A DNA stretch of 64,000 bases from Anisodus tanguticus (taxonomy: Eukaryota > Streptophyta > Magnoliopsida > Solanales > Solanaceae): assembly GCA_034509755.1 (NCBI GenBank), contig CM067549.1:44754052-44818051 (forward strand). The letters are read 5' to 3'. Both the position numbers and the translations under genes were made by a program. Each line of letters begins with the position of its first letter. Position 1 is the stretch's first letter. This document shows positions 47,851 to 58,891 of this stretch, piece by piece. A model generated the notes under the pieces. It saw nothing but the letters and a program-made list of their open reading frames with translations, did not search any database and was not told the origin of the DNA.

Positions 47851-48960
47851 GGTCTTAGCTAATTTGCTCCCAATTCCGTTCTTAGGCTAAATGATAGGGT
47901 CTCTTAGATAGCGTATGGAACATACTAAAAGAATACCCTACAAAATATATAATATACACTATTATTTTGATCGTAACTTGAAAAAAGAAATAAGAGAAGG
48001 AATTTGAAGTTGACGAATGCAATAACTTTACTTTAAAGAGGAGCAAAACAAAAGTTTAAATCGGGAAAGATCTTTCAAATTAAATATAGGTATCTGAAAT
48101 TATTTGTTAAATTTACAGCATCAGTGTATGGAACATAAACTAAAAACAAAGCAAATGAAAGCTAAAAAACATTACGTAGGAAATAAGAAGATTTTAATCT
48201 ATGATTCATTAGTAGACTCTTCCCTTTAATTTAAAGCCACCCTGAGAGTGATGAGAGCTGGCAGACTTGTAACATTAGAAAACTTAATTAATTTTCTTTT
48301 CAAATAACAAATTAAGACTGACTCATTAATACTCATTATTATATTGTTATCATTATTTGGAAAGGTCACATTAACGTTACGATTGCACCTAAATCATCGT
48401 TCTCTTTTTCTTTTCAAATTTTAAAAACTCGTTTAGGAGTAGGCGAAAAGGCATATTACAATTAAAAAATTGTGCCTGTTGAATTATTTTAGACCTACTG
48501 AGTACTGAATCATATAAGACTTCTGAAATTCCATGAATTTATCATTTCACATTACGATCTACCTAATCAAAATTAAATGAGTACATCATGAATCAAAGAT
48601 GGGGATGTACAATCTATTCTATAGTATCAGACAGAGAACCTGTAGTCCTAGCTAATATGTGGGCACACTGATTTGTTGACCAAAAGTCAAAAATTAATTA
48701 GATGTAAAGTCACACGTGAATGCTTTATAATCTTTCACAATAAATAAAAATAAGAATTGCCGTTCTCAAATTTTTCCAATGCTTACTTGACCAAAAGACT
48801 ATTCATCTCAACAACAATAAGAGGTGTGCAGTAGTGGTTCTTCAACCAATTCAAAGTTTCACGAATGGTTAGGATTTCAGCCATTAGTGCATCATATGAA
48901 GCTTTCAGTGGTGCACTTAATCCTCTAAAAAATTTGCATCAGTATCACACATTAACATAC
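47851..48960. other. AT-rich intergenic, no gene recognised
   Basis: Nothing beyond very short open frames. It ends at the outer edge of the copia 3' LTR ('ctgaaagagaataatttctt'). Confidence 0.35.
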
Positions 48961-50929
48961 CTGAAAGAGAATAATTTCTTGATTATTTTTATTAATGAAA
49001 AGATTTATATATATGATATACAATATGTAATTATGAAAAATAAATCTATATTTTCCTAATACAAGACTACTACCTTTTCCTAATACAAAATTACTACCAT
49101 AATTATACATGTACAAGAATTCTAATAATTATGGTAAGTAAATATACAAATTTACATGGGCCATATACGACCGATATACAAGACTATCGTGTATAGTCAC
49201 ATCCCCCGCAGTTATAGCGGGCGGTTGTCGTACGCTGAGACTGTCCCTAAAATCTTCAAACAGAACTAAGGGAAGATCCTTAGTAAAGATGTCAGCAATT
49301 TGGTACCGTGAAGGGATATGCAAGACATGTACTTGTCCACGAGATACCTTTTCACGAACAAAGTGAATATCCATCTCGATATGTTTAGTTCGCTGATGTT
49401 GGACCGGATTCCTAGAGAGATAGACTGCACTAACATTATCGTAGTAGACCAAGGTAGTTTTCTGAATCGAAAAGTGAAGTTTTACGCAGCCAACAGGACC
49501 CAGACACAACATTGGCTACCCCTCTTTACTCGTCCTCCACACTGGATCGCGATAAAGTAGCATGGCGTTTAGCGACCAAGAGACTAAGTTATCACCATGA
49601 AACATACAATAACCAGATGTTGAACGTCTGGTATTTGGACATCCACCACAATCAGCATATGTATAAGACACGAGAGTAGATAAAGAGGATGGATATAAAT
49701 GCAAACCATAATCAAGAGTGCCCTGAATCTAACGCACAATGTGTTTAAGAGCATGCATGTGCTCGTCCCTCGGATTATGCATAAATAAATACACCTGCTG
49801 CATTGCATAAGTAATATCGGACCTCGTGAAAGTAAGCTACTGAAGAGCCCCTACAAGACTGCGATAATGGGAGGGATCCTTGTAAGGTGTGCTAGAATTA
49901 GCACTCAGCTTCGGTTTGGTATCAACCGGAGTAGGAGAGGACTTACAGAATGACATGCCATCCCATTCAATAATCTCAGCTGCATATTTCCTCTAAGATA
50001 AAAATAGACCACCTGCATGACTAGTTAGAGCTATACCTAAAAACTAACTCAACGCCCCCAAGTCTTTCATAAAAAATTTGGAACAGAGAAGAGACATGAT
50101 AGACTTGCGCAGTTTATCAGAAGAGGCACTCAATATAACATCATCCACATATAACAAAATGTATGCCAGAGAAGTATCACGATGATAGATGAACAGAGAA
50201 TGATCAGACCTGCTGTGAGAAAATCCAATAGTAGACACATAATCTGCAAACCTTTTATACCAAGCTCGAGGGGCATATTTTAGCCCATACAAGGACTTCT
50301 TCATTAAACAGACATGGTTAGGATGATCGGGGTCCCTGAAACCCAAGGACTGATGCATGTAAACTGTTTTCTTGATATCACCGTGTAAGAAATCATTTTT
50401 CACATCCAGCTGATAAATGGGCCATGTTTTCGAGAGAGCCAGACTGAGAACAGTGCGAATGATTGTCGGTTTGACCACCAGACTAAATATCTCTCCATAA
50501 TCCACGCCAACCTATTGCGTTTTGCCATCACCTACAAGATGGGTCTTATGCCTCTAAAAAAACCATCATATTTTTCCTTATGAGTAAAAATTCACATAGA
50601 ACGAATAACATTGACACCAGGAGGATAGGGCACCAACTCCCACATCTTATTTTCAATAAGAGCATTATATTCATCATTCATAACCAGTTTCCAATTCGGG
50701 TCATGATGGGCAGACACTGGGTTATGTGGTAGGGGTGATTTAGTGACATTAGAATTGAGATTAAAATGTCATTTTGGTTTAAAAATACTCTGTTGGCTAC
50801 AAGTGATGGGCCCTTGACTCGGAATAGAAGTGGGCTAGACCTGGGTCGGTGTAGGGATGTCACGGGATTAGCCAGCAGGCAGTGGGCTAGCTGGCCAATG
50901 GACTAGACTGAAGGAGAACTGGGCCGAAG
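48961..50929 (-). mobile_element. Split copia element, 3' half
   Basis: A short LTR (about 48961-49150 on the minus strand, ending ttattctctttca) is preceded by RNase H and reverse transcriptase. At 50929 the copia stops where the chromovirus B LTR begins. The 5' half resumes at 61684. Same family as the + strand derivative at 31.8-33.35 kb. Confidence 0.8.
49129..50929 (-). pseudogene. Split copia: reverse transcriptase and RNase H
   Basis: The open stretch 50044-50505 covers the reverse transcriptase: MDYGEIFSLVVKPTIIRTVL, LDVKNDFLHGDIKKTVYMHQ, LMKKSLYGLKYAPRAWYKRF and the intact catalytic ILLYVDDVILSAS, ending FFMKDLGALS. A frame break and stops follow. RNase H is in pieces at 49.5-49.8 kb and 49129-49512 (VYYDNVSAVYLSRNPVQ, HIEMDIHFVREKV, IPSRYQIADIFTKDLP). 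Upstream, 50.51-50.93 kb is a low-conservation linker with stops. Confidence 0.85.
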
Positions 50930-53699
50930 TGTTACACCTCGTAAGATTAAGATGATAATTAAGAACGTCATTAAGAAAGCAAGATTCGGATATTGAATAT
51001 AAGGAACGTTTACATATGTTAATACGGGAAATTAGTGTATAAGCGGATGTTATCCCGGAATAATTTTTCTTTAGTGCTATACACGTGACGACGAGAATTA
51101 ATCCTAGAAGTTGAATTTATTCCAATGGAGTTATGGAATAGTTTTGTATAAAAAAAATTATGACATTGAGGATACGAGGCTTATGGAATTCTCGGGAATT
51201 AAAAGAAGTGGGTTTGAGTTTTACTAATTAAAGAACTTGGGGGCCAAAGTGTAAAAAAAGGAAAAAAAAATCAGATTTTTTTTTATATAACCTACGCTTA
51301 CCTCTTCATCTTCTTCCAAACTTAACCAAAAAAAATACTATCCTCTCATTCTCTCCTCTACACTAATCCGAAAATCACCCTCCACCCATAACCAAAATTA
51401 AGGTTGTTATCTTCTCTTCCTATACTACATCTTTCACCAAAAATTAGAAGCAAAACAACACCAAAATCAGTGGCAAAACAGCCATTGCTTGGACCGAAAA
51501 CTGCCCAGAAATGGGATTTTTGGGATGAAATTTTGGAAGAAAAACGTGTAGGGATGATGGCTTAACATGGTAGAACACTTGCATGTCAATTGGAGTTGAA
51601 GAAGTGAACAAAAAGGAGGAGAAAATTACAAAAAAGTGGGGAATTTTCGGACAAACAGTGGCAGAAATTTTGCGGACTGTTTTGACGAATTTGAGGTATA
51701 AAAATTCTTCTTTTTATGATATAATTGGAATGCATGTTGTTAGAATTAAGGTAATGAATTTGTGTTAAGGAAGAATTGAAATTTAAGCATTGCATGTGAC
51801 CATTTTTGGCTAGTTGCCAATTTGAGACAGATTTTGGTGTTGTTGAATTCGTTGGTTATTGTGGTTATTATTATCACTAATTGCATGATGAAATTGAAAG
51901 GATACATGGAGATTTAGTTGGAATTAGTTATATGGAAGTATTAAAATTCGAAATTTGGATTATAGGAATTAAGATAAGAGTTATGGAATTATGACATGTT
52001 GTGGCCAAGAACCTGCATGAAATTGTTGGACATGTTGTGATGTATATGTACTGTTTTAGGGACTGTGTTGTGGTGTTATAATTCTGAAAATTTAGTCACC
52101 ATTATGCATGTTTAAGTGTGGTAATTGCTAAGGTAAGTCCTAAAGGGATAAGGTTGTAGAAAGGCTTCACATTCGACCCTCGTTGTTGTTGGAACATGGA
52201 CTATTTTTGTGGGCTATTTTAATGTGGATTAAGAGGCTAAATTTACATGAGAAGTGGGTGTGTAAATCCCCTTTATTGTTGTTTTGATTGTGCCCTTAAT
52301 TGGTGCTTGTTTATTGATGTTATTAGCCTCGTTTGGAAGTTGTGGAAACATGTATAAACAGGGGAAGTGCTGCCCGATTTTTTTTATAAAATAAGAAGTC
52401 GTTATTCGATATAAGTATGCTAGCGACTATAGTATTGACGAACGTATTACCATTATTATAGGTTGAAGTTCTAAATCGAGACGTACTCTAATATAGAGTT
52501 GATTAGTTCGTCTAAGAGGTATGTGAACTATTCCTTCTTTCTTTGGCATGATTTTTATTTTAATGAAGGTACGGCGGACGTACTTGATTCTTATACAGTT
52601 TAATTCCTAAAGAGGATTGTTATGAGAAGTGCCTATGATTTTTCAGGAAAGAGTTTATTATGACATTAGTATAATGATTTTATTGAGAGTCAAATGATAA
52701 TTTTTACTTGCATATGGTTACTCATTATATCTGTTCGTGCTAAGTGTTACTACTTCACCTCACCGAGTCCCGGGCCGGGTTACGACTCGTGCACAGCCTT
52801 GCATTGTTCACCGAGACCCTCACTAGGGGGCCGGGTTACGTAGGATGGATCCATAGATGAGAGATGACTTTACCGAGTCCCAGCATGGGCCGGGTTATGA
52901 TATGATTCCACCGAGTCCCGCACTAGTGGGCCGGGTTATGTTACAGATGTATATATATGTATATGGACAGACACTCATGTTTTCTTGACTTGACTCTCAT
53001 TTTTATAAGGCAATTGACTTTTATTGTTTATGGCACAGTTGGATTTGGATCCCGACTTTTATACCGATCTCATGTTTTTGTGGCTACTTATGATCTCATA
53101 TGCGTATTTCATGTTTACATACTCGCACATTATTTCGTACCGACCCCCTTTCCTCGGGGGCGCGTTCATGCCCGCAGTACAGTGCTCGGTTGGTGATCCT
53201 CCGGTTTAGGTCCCTACTCAGCAGGTTGGGAAGCTTCTTTGATCCAGGGCTTTGTCATTTTGGTACTGAACCTCTTTTAGACTTATGTTTTTATTTAGGG
53301 GCACGACGGGGCCCTGTCCCGTCATATGTCATTGTTCTTCTTATAGAGGTCTGTAGACAGTGGTGGGTTGTACCTATGTAAGGGTTATAACTCTGTTTTG
53401 GTCAGCCATATCATTGTACTCTATGTTGGAGGTGTTCCCGTGTATATGTTATATTATCTGTTGGCAGCCTTGTCGGCTTGCCTGTATATTGTGTTGGCTA
53501 GTTGTGACTCCTCAGGAGGCAGGTACATTCGGGGGTAAAGGCAGCCTTGTCGGCTCGCCTACCCTGGCATATGTTGATATTGCAGCGTTATGCTGCCGAA
53601 TTTCAGACTCATTAAGGGTTAGTTGGATTATGTGTGACAAGTTAGTATAATGACGTCATTAGGGCGGTTAGTCGCGGCCTGTCGGGTCGGGTCGTGACA
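50930..53699 (+). repeat. 5' LTR of chromovirus B (2,770 bp)
   Basis: Runs from TGTTACACCTCG to GTCGTGACA. TATATAA at 51294-51300 is the likely promoter. Four imperfect 'ccgagtccc...ggccgggtta' units lie at 52762-52938. It is nearly the same as the LTR at 58892-61683. Confidence 0.9.
52762..52938 (+). repeat. Four-unit CCGAGTCCC/GGCCGGGTTA repeat in the LTR
   Basis: Four spaced units of accgag(t/a)cc(c/t) followed after 2-12 bases by ggccgggtta. The array recurs in the 3' LTR at about 60738-60918. Each unit could form a small GC hairpin. Confidence 0.75.
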
Positions 53700-53703
53700 A
53701 AAG

Positions 53704-53715
53704 TGGTATCAGAGC
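53704..53715 (+). other. Primer-binding site of chromovirus B
   Basis: TGGTATCAGAGC, complementary in style to the 3' end of initiator tRNA-Met, four bases after the 5' LTR. Confidence 0.85.
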
Positions 53716-53905
53716 AGTTAGTCCTCGGAATGTCTACAGACCGTGTCTAGTAGAGTCTTGTGTATGGGTATGTTGTGCACCATACTTATACGCAGGAGGC
53801 TGCAGGGCATTTAGGATTGGTTTCTATTCTTTCATCTCTTAGATCGTGCAATAGAGCTATGTTATTAGGATGATTCCTTTCTGACGACTTACGATGTTTA
53901 CAGCT

Positions 53906-55231
53906 ATGCCTCCGAAGAAGGCGACAGCGGCCCAGAAGGGCAAGTCTACAGCGGGGGATACCAGCGATTCAGAGAGTTACTAGGTCCCGTACCCAGACTA
54001 TGCCCCGCCGACGAGCTCGCTTCATCGCCACCACCGAGGCTCCGCTCGTTCGGGGGGCAACATCACCGCTTCGAGGCCCCGCACTCGAGCCTCCGCTTCT
54101 TCACCGGGGGCGCAGGGACAGGGCCATGAGAGATGCAGTTCAGCTGCTGACTAGCTTGGTAGCAGGGCAGAACCGTAGACAGGGACCAGGAGCCGACCCT
54201 AGGTCTGACAGTTTGAGGGTTCGTGATTTCTTGAGTTGTAACCCTCCATAGTTTTTCGGGTCTCAGCCCGAGGAGGACCCGCAGGAGTTTATCCGGCAGA
54301 TGCAGCGTACCTTAAGGGTAATCAGGGCTTCAGAGACTGAGTCTGTGGAGTTGGCTTCGTATAGAATGCGGGATATAGCTACAAACTGGTACGAGTCTTG
54401 GGAGTTGTCTAGGGGAGAGGATGTTCCTCCAACTACATGGGATGAGTTCACAGAGGCCTTCCTTGGTCACTTCTTGCCTCCAGAGATGAGGAGAGCTAGA
54501 GTGGACAGATTCTTACAGTTGAGGCAGAGTGGCAGGACCATTCGTGAGTATAGCCTTGAGTTTGATTCATTGGCCAGATATGCACCCACTATTGTAGCAG
54601 ATATGGCATATAGGTGCATCGCTTTGTGATGGGGCTGGACCATTATCTGATCGATGGTTGTATGGCGGTAGCTCTCCAGCCGGGTATGGATATTGCTCGT
54701 GTCCAGGCATATGCACAGGGGGTTGAGGACCGACATAGAGGGCGACAGCCAGATAGAGGTCATGACGGGGACCAGCATAAGAGGGCTAGGTCGGCAGCTT
54801 ATTCCGGCGAATCTCGAGGCGTACAGGGCCCAAAGAAGGGTCGATATTCACCTCGCCCAAGACACGAGTGCTCCTCTACAGTCTACGGGCAGGAGGTTCG
54901 ACCGCCCCGGGTATTCAGGAGCCGGACAAACTCCAGGGCTTCGGGTTCTCAGAGGAACAGGGGCCCTAGTCAGTTGAGACCACCTTATCCTCGGTGCTCT
55001 CGGTGTGGTAAGTTTCATATGGGGGAATGTCGTTCTACCACAGGTGCTTGTTTCTCTTGCGGCCGTCATGGCCATATGATGAGAGAGTGTCCCAACATAG
55101 GTGGTTCAGGTGGGCTGGCTCGGCCTACGGGGTCGGGTGTTGGTTCGTCGTCATCTATAGCTATGCGCCCCGCCGGGGGGGGTAGTCGACGCCGCACAGC
55201 AGCCGTGGTAGAGGTCGTGGCGAGTTTCTAG
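53906..55231 (+). pseudogene. Chromovirus B gag
   Basis: Starts MPPKKATAAQKGKSTAGDTS and meets TAG at 53981. It continues in another frame with MRDAVQLLTSLVAGQNRR, TAG at 54249, then DPQEFIRQMQRTLRV, MRDIATNWYESWELSRGED and EFTEAFLGHFLPPEMRRARV, a Retrotrans_gag domain. A frame change near 54,620 leads to a basic region and CFSCGRHGHMMREC, an intact CCHC zinc knuckle near 55,055. It would form the capsid; two stops and two frame changes disable it. Confidence 0.85.
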
Positions 55232-55262
55232 TCCCGGCGGTCCTTCGAACCGCATATATGCT

Positions 55263-55685
55263 TTGGCCGCAGACGTGATCGGGAGGCGTCACCGCATGTT
55301 GTTACGTGTATACTATCGGTCTTTTTCTCGTAATGTATATGCTCTGATAGATTTAGATTCCACCTTGTCCTACATATCCCCTCTTGTTGCTAATAGAATA
55401 GGGATAGAATCTGAGCCGATAGAACCATTCGAGGTAGCTACACCGGTAGGAGATTCGGTTATAGCTGAGCGTGTGTATAAAAATTGTTCGGTGGTGATAT
55501 ATAGCCGTCATACCTTAGCAGATTTGATAGAGTTGGATATGGCCGACTTTGATGTCATTATGGGCATGGATTGGTTGGCTTCTTGTTTTGCCAACGTTGA
55601 TTGTAGAGAGAAGTCGGTTCGATTTCGCTTCCAGTGCGAGCCGCTTATAGAATGGAAAGGGAATGCAAAGATCGCCGAGGGGTAA
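55263..55685 (+). pseudogene. Chromovirus B protease domain
   Basis: A retropepsin-like open stretch of about 140 codons: YALIDLDSTLSYISPLVANR, then DLIELDMADFDVIMGMDWLA. The active-site motif reads DLDST rather than the usual D(S/P)GST, so the Gly is changed. A TAA ends the frame at 55683-55685. Downstream sequence to 55,870 continues the linker in other frames. Confidence 0.75.
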
Positions 55686-55870
55686 GTTTATTTCATACCT
55701 CAAGGCAAGGAAGATGGTCGAAAAGGTTGTATCTATCATTTGGTTCGGGTGCATGATACGAAGCGGAGGTACCGGCTCTTCGGTCGAGTTCCCGTAGTTA
55801 GTGAGTTTCCGGATGTATTCTCGGATGATCTTCCGTGTCCCCTCCGAGCGGGAGATAGAGTTCAAGATAG

Positions 55871-57313
55871 ATGTATTGCCGTGTACCCAACCTATATCCA
55901 TTCCTCCGTATAGAATGGCACTGCAGAGTCAAGGAGTTGAAGGAGCAACCGAGGGACTTGTTGGAGAAAGGCTTTATTAGGCCAAGTACATCTCCATGGG
56001 GAGCACCGTTGTTATTTGTGAGGAAGAAAGATGGATCACCATGGATGTGTATGGATTATAGGCACCGAACAAGGTAACCATCAAGAACAAAACCCCTTCC
56101 CAGATTGATGATTTATTTGACCAGTTGCAGGGTGCTAAGTGCTTCTCGAAGATAGACTTGCGGTCGTTATCATCAAAGTGCGGGTAAGGGAGGCGATATT
56201 CCAAAGACAACATTCGAACCCGATATGGACATTATGAGTTTAGGGTGATGTCTTTTGGACCGACCAATGCTCCAAAGCAGTTGTTTATGGATTTGATGAA
56301 CCGGTATTCAGGCCGTTCTTAGACATGTTCGTCATTGTATTCATTGATGATATCCCGGTTTATTCCCGTTCGTAGAGCAGAGCATGCGGACCATTTGAGG
56401 ACGGTACTTAGGGTCCTCCAGCACCACCAACAGCTTGTATGCCAAGTTTTCCAAGTGTGAGTTCGGTTGACTTCGGTGGCATTCTTGGGGCATATTATCG
56501 GGGCCGATGGTATTCGGTGGATACACGTAAAATTGAGGCGGTGAAGACTTGGCCCGCACCTACGACACCTACTGAGGTACGCAGTTTTTCGGGGGGTAGC
56601 GGGGTTTTACAAAAGGTTTTTGGAGAAGTTTGCCTCGATCTCGCGCCTTTGACTAGGCTAACCCAGAAGGCAGCTAAGTTTCAAGGACGGATGCTTGTGA
56701 GCACGGTTTCCGCTTGTTGAAGGATAAATTGACTACGGCTCCAGTTCTGACTTTTCCTGAGGGACCGGATGGTTATGTCATTTATTGTGATGCTTCAGGC
56801 ATTGGGCTAGGTTGCGTTTTGATGCAGCATAGAAAATTCATAGCTTATGCCTCTCGACAGCTCAGAAAGCATGAAAAGAATTATCCCACGCATGATTTGG
56901 AGCTAGCAGCGGTGATTCATGCCTTGAAGATTTGGAGACATTATTTGTATGGGATTCATGTTGATATTTATACGGATCACAAGAGTCTCCAATATATCTT
57001 TAAGCAGAAGGAGTTGAACCTACGGCAGAGGCGGTGGTTAGAGTTGCTAAAGGACTATGATGTTGATATCTTGTACCACCCGGGAAAGGCCAACGTCGTG
57101 GCAGATACTCTTAGCCGTAGATCCATGGGTAGCTTGACGGATGTGCAGCCAAACAGAAGGGAGATGGTTCATGAGATACATAGGCTAGCGAGTCTTGGAG
57201 TCCGGGTGGCGGATTCAGGAGATAGCGGGATTTTTATTCGGGATGTTGCGGAGTCCTCTATCGTGGGAGAGGTAAAGAGACGTCGCATGAGGATCCCGTT
57301 CGGCCCGGTATAG
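55871..57313 (+). pseudogene. Chromovirus B reverse transcriptase and RNase H
   Basis: The reverse transcriptase has LLEKGFIRPSTSPWGAPLLF and VRKKDGSPWMCMDYR, then changes frame near 56,075 and again several times. The catalytic FIDDI is present near 56,345. RNase H (56714-57313) is open: YVIYCDASGIGLGCVLMQ, IAYASRQLRKHEKNYPTHDL, IYTDHKSLQYIFKQKELN, and HPGKANVVADTLSRR at its end. The RNase H acidic residues visible (D, E, D) are in place; the reverse transcriptase is broken. Confidence 0.85.
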
Positions 57314-58458
57314 AGATGCAGCTCTCTCGAAAGGGAAAGACTCTATTTGAGGTTACACCGATGATGTCCGAGGTATGAGGGCAGATTATGTGTACCGATG
57401 TTGCGTGGCTACGACAACAAAGTTATGGGAGAGGCACACAATGCCCGTTACTCCATTCATCCAGGATCGACGAAGATGTACCATGACCTTAGATGCTTGT
57501 ATTGGTGGGATGGCATGAAAAGAGACATAGCAGAATTTGTTGCCCAAAGGCCCGAATTGTCGCAAGTTAAGGTTGAACATCGAAGCCTCGTGGATTATTA
57601 CAGGAGATTGAGATCCCGACTTGGAAGTGGGAAGTGATCAATATGGACTTCATTACAGGCTTACCTCGCACTCAGCGGAGGTGTGATTCCATATGGGTTA
57701 TCGTGGATAGGCTGACGAAATCAGCCCATTTTCTTCCGGCCGAGGACTACTTACTCACCGAGGACTATGCTAGGTCGTACATCGTGGAGATAGTGAGACT
57801 GCACGGGGTTCCCACATCTATTATATCAGACCGAGGAGCTCAGTTTACGGCTAACTTCTGGAGATCATTCCAGAAGGGATTGGGGACACAAGTGAGTCTC
57901 AGCACAACATTTCACCCTCAGACGGACGGGCAGGCAGAGCGTACGATCCAGACATTAGAGGATATGCTGAGGGCCTGTATTATTGACTTTAGAGGTAGTT
58001 GGGATGACCATTTACCACTCATTGAGTTTTCTTATAACAACAACTACCACTCTAGCATCCAGATGGCACCGTATGAGGCTTTATATGGGAGGAAGTGCAG
58101 GTCACCTATTGGTTGGTTTGATGTAGGTGAGACTAAGTTGATCGGCCCAGACATGGTTCAGCAAGCCGTTGATAAGGTGAAACACATTCAGGAGAGGTTA
58201 TTAGCAACACAGAGTCGACAGAAGTCATATGCTGATAATCGACGTCGACACTTAGAGTTTCAGGTTGATGATTGGGTGTTCCTAAAGGTGTCACCCATGA
58301 AGGGTGTGATGAGGTTTGGCAAGAAAGGGAAGCTTAGCCCAAGGTACATCGGGCCTTACCGCATCATTCGTAGGATAGGCAATGTTGCCTATGAGTTGGA
58401 TCTACCGCCCGATTTGGAAGCAAGACATCCGCCTTCCATGTATCTATGCTTTGCGTAA
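57314..58458 (+). pseudogene. Chromovirus B integrase
   Basis: The zinc-binding N-terminus has HNARYSIHPGSTKMYHDLR and YWWDGMKRDIAEFV. The following pair of cysteines is replaced in RPELSQVKVEH. After a frame change at about 57,635 the core is open for 274 codons: MDFITGLPRTQRRCDS, IISDRGAQFTANFW and QTDGQAERTIQTLED give the DDE triad. RKCRSPIGWFDVGE and GKLSPRYIGPYRI form the C-terminal region. A frame change near 58,435 separates the chromodomain. Confidence 0.85.
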
Positions 58459-58729
58459 GTGTATTGGTGATCCTTCCGCAGTCTTCCCGCAGATGACGTC
58501 CAGTGTGACAGAAGAGTTGTCCTACGAGGAAAGCCCCGTAGCCATACTTGATCGCCAGTCGGAGATTACGGACGAAGGATGTGGCTTCCGTCAGGTATTG
58601 TGGAGGAACCACAATAGGGAGGAAATGACTTGGGAGGTAGAGGATGAGATGAAGAAGAAGTATCCTCATTTGTTCCCCGTGCCTCCAGTAATTCAATTCA
58701 ACTCCCCATTTGATTATTGTAATTGGTGA
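58459..58729 (+). pseudogene. Chromovirus B chromodomain tail
   Basis: Follows the integrase in a different frame. It reads IGDPSAVFPQ, EELSYEESPVAILDRQ, VLWRNHNREEMTWEVEDEMK and KKYPHLFPVPP. This chromodomain-type tail defines the Tekay/Del-like chromoviruses and is thought to steer integration to heterochromatin. The stop is at 58727-58729. A polypurine tract (gaggagggaag) lies before the 3' LTR. Confidence 0.8.
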
Positions 58730-58891
58730 ATTGCATATGTGTGATATATTGTGGCCCCGTGTGGCATCCGTTGGTTGGCCGAATATAGGCGGATAGGCAT
58801 AGTTATAAAGGAGACTCTGCCGATTTTTTTTTTCTCTAGCATTAGACTTGTTATGAACATTCGAGGACGAATGTTTCTGAGGAGGGAAGTA

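Noticed and set aside
50925..50929. TSD for chromovirus B
   Set aside because: CGAAG on the left and AAAGA on the right do not match; only a 3-of-4 overlap (GAAG/AAAG) can be drawn, which is not convincing.
53100..53650. Cys/Trp-rich open frames repeated at 61.08-61.63 kb
   Set aside because: They lie within the two LTRs of chromovirus B; the duplication explains their apparent conservation.
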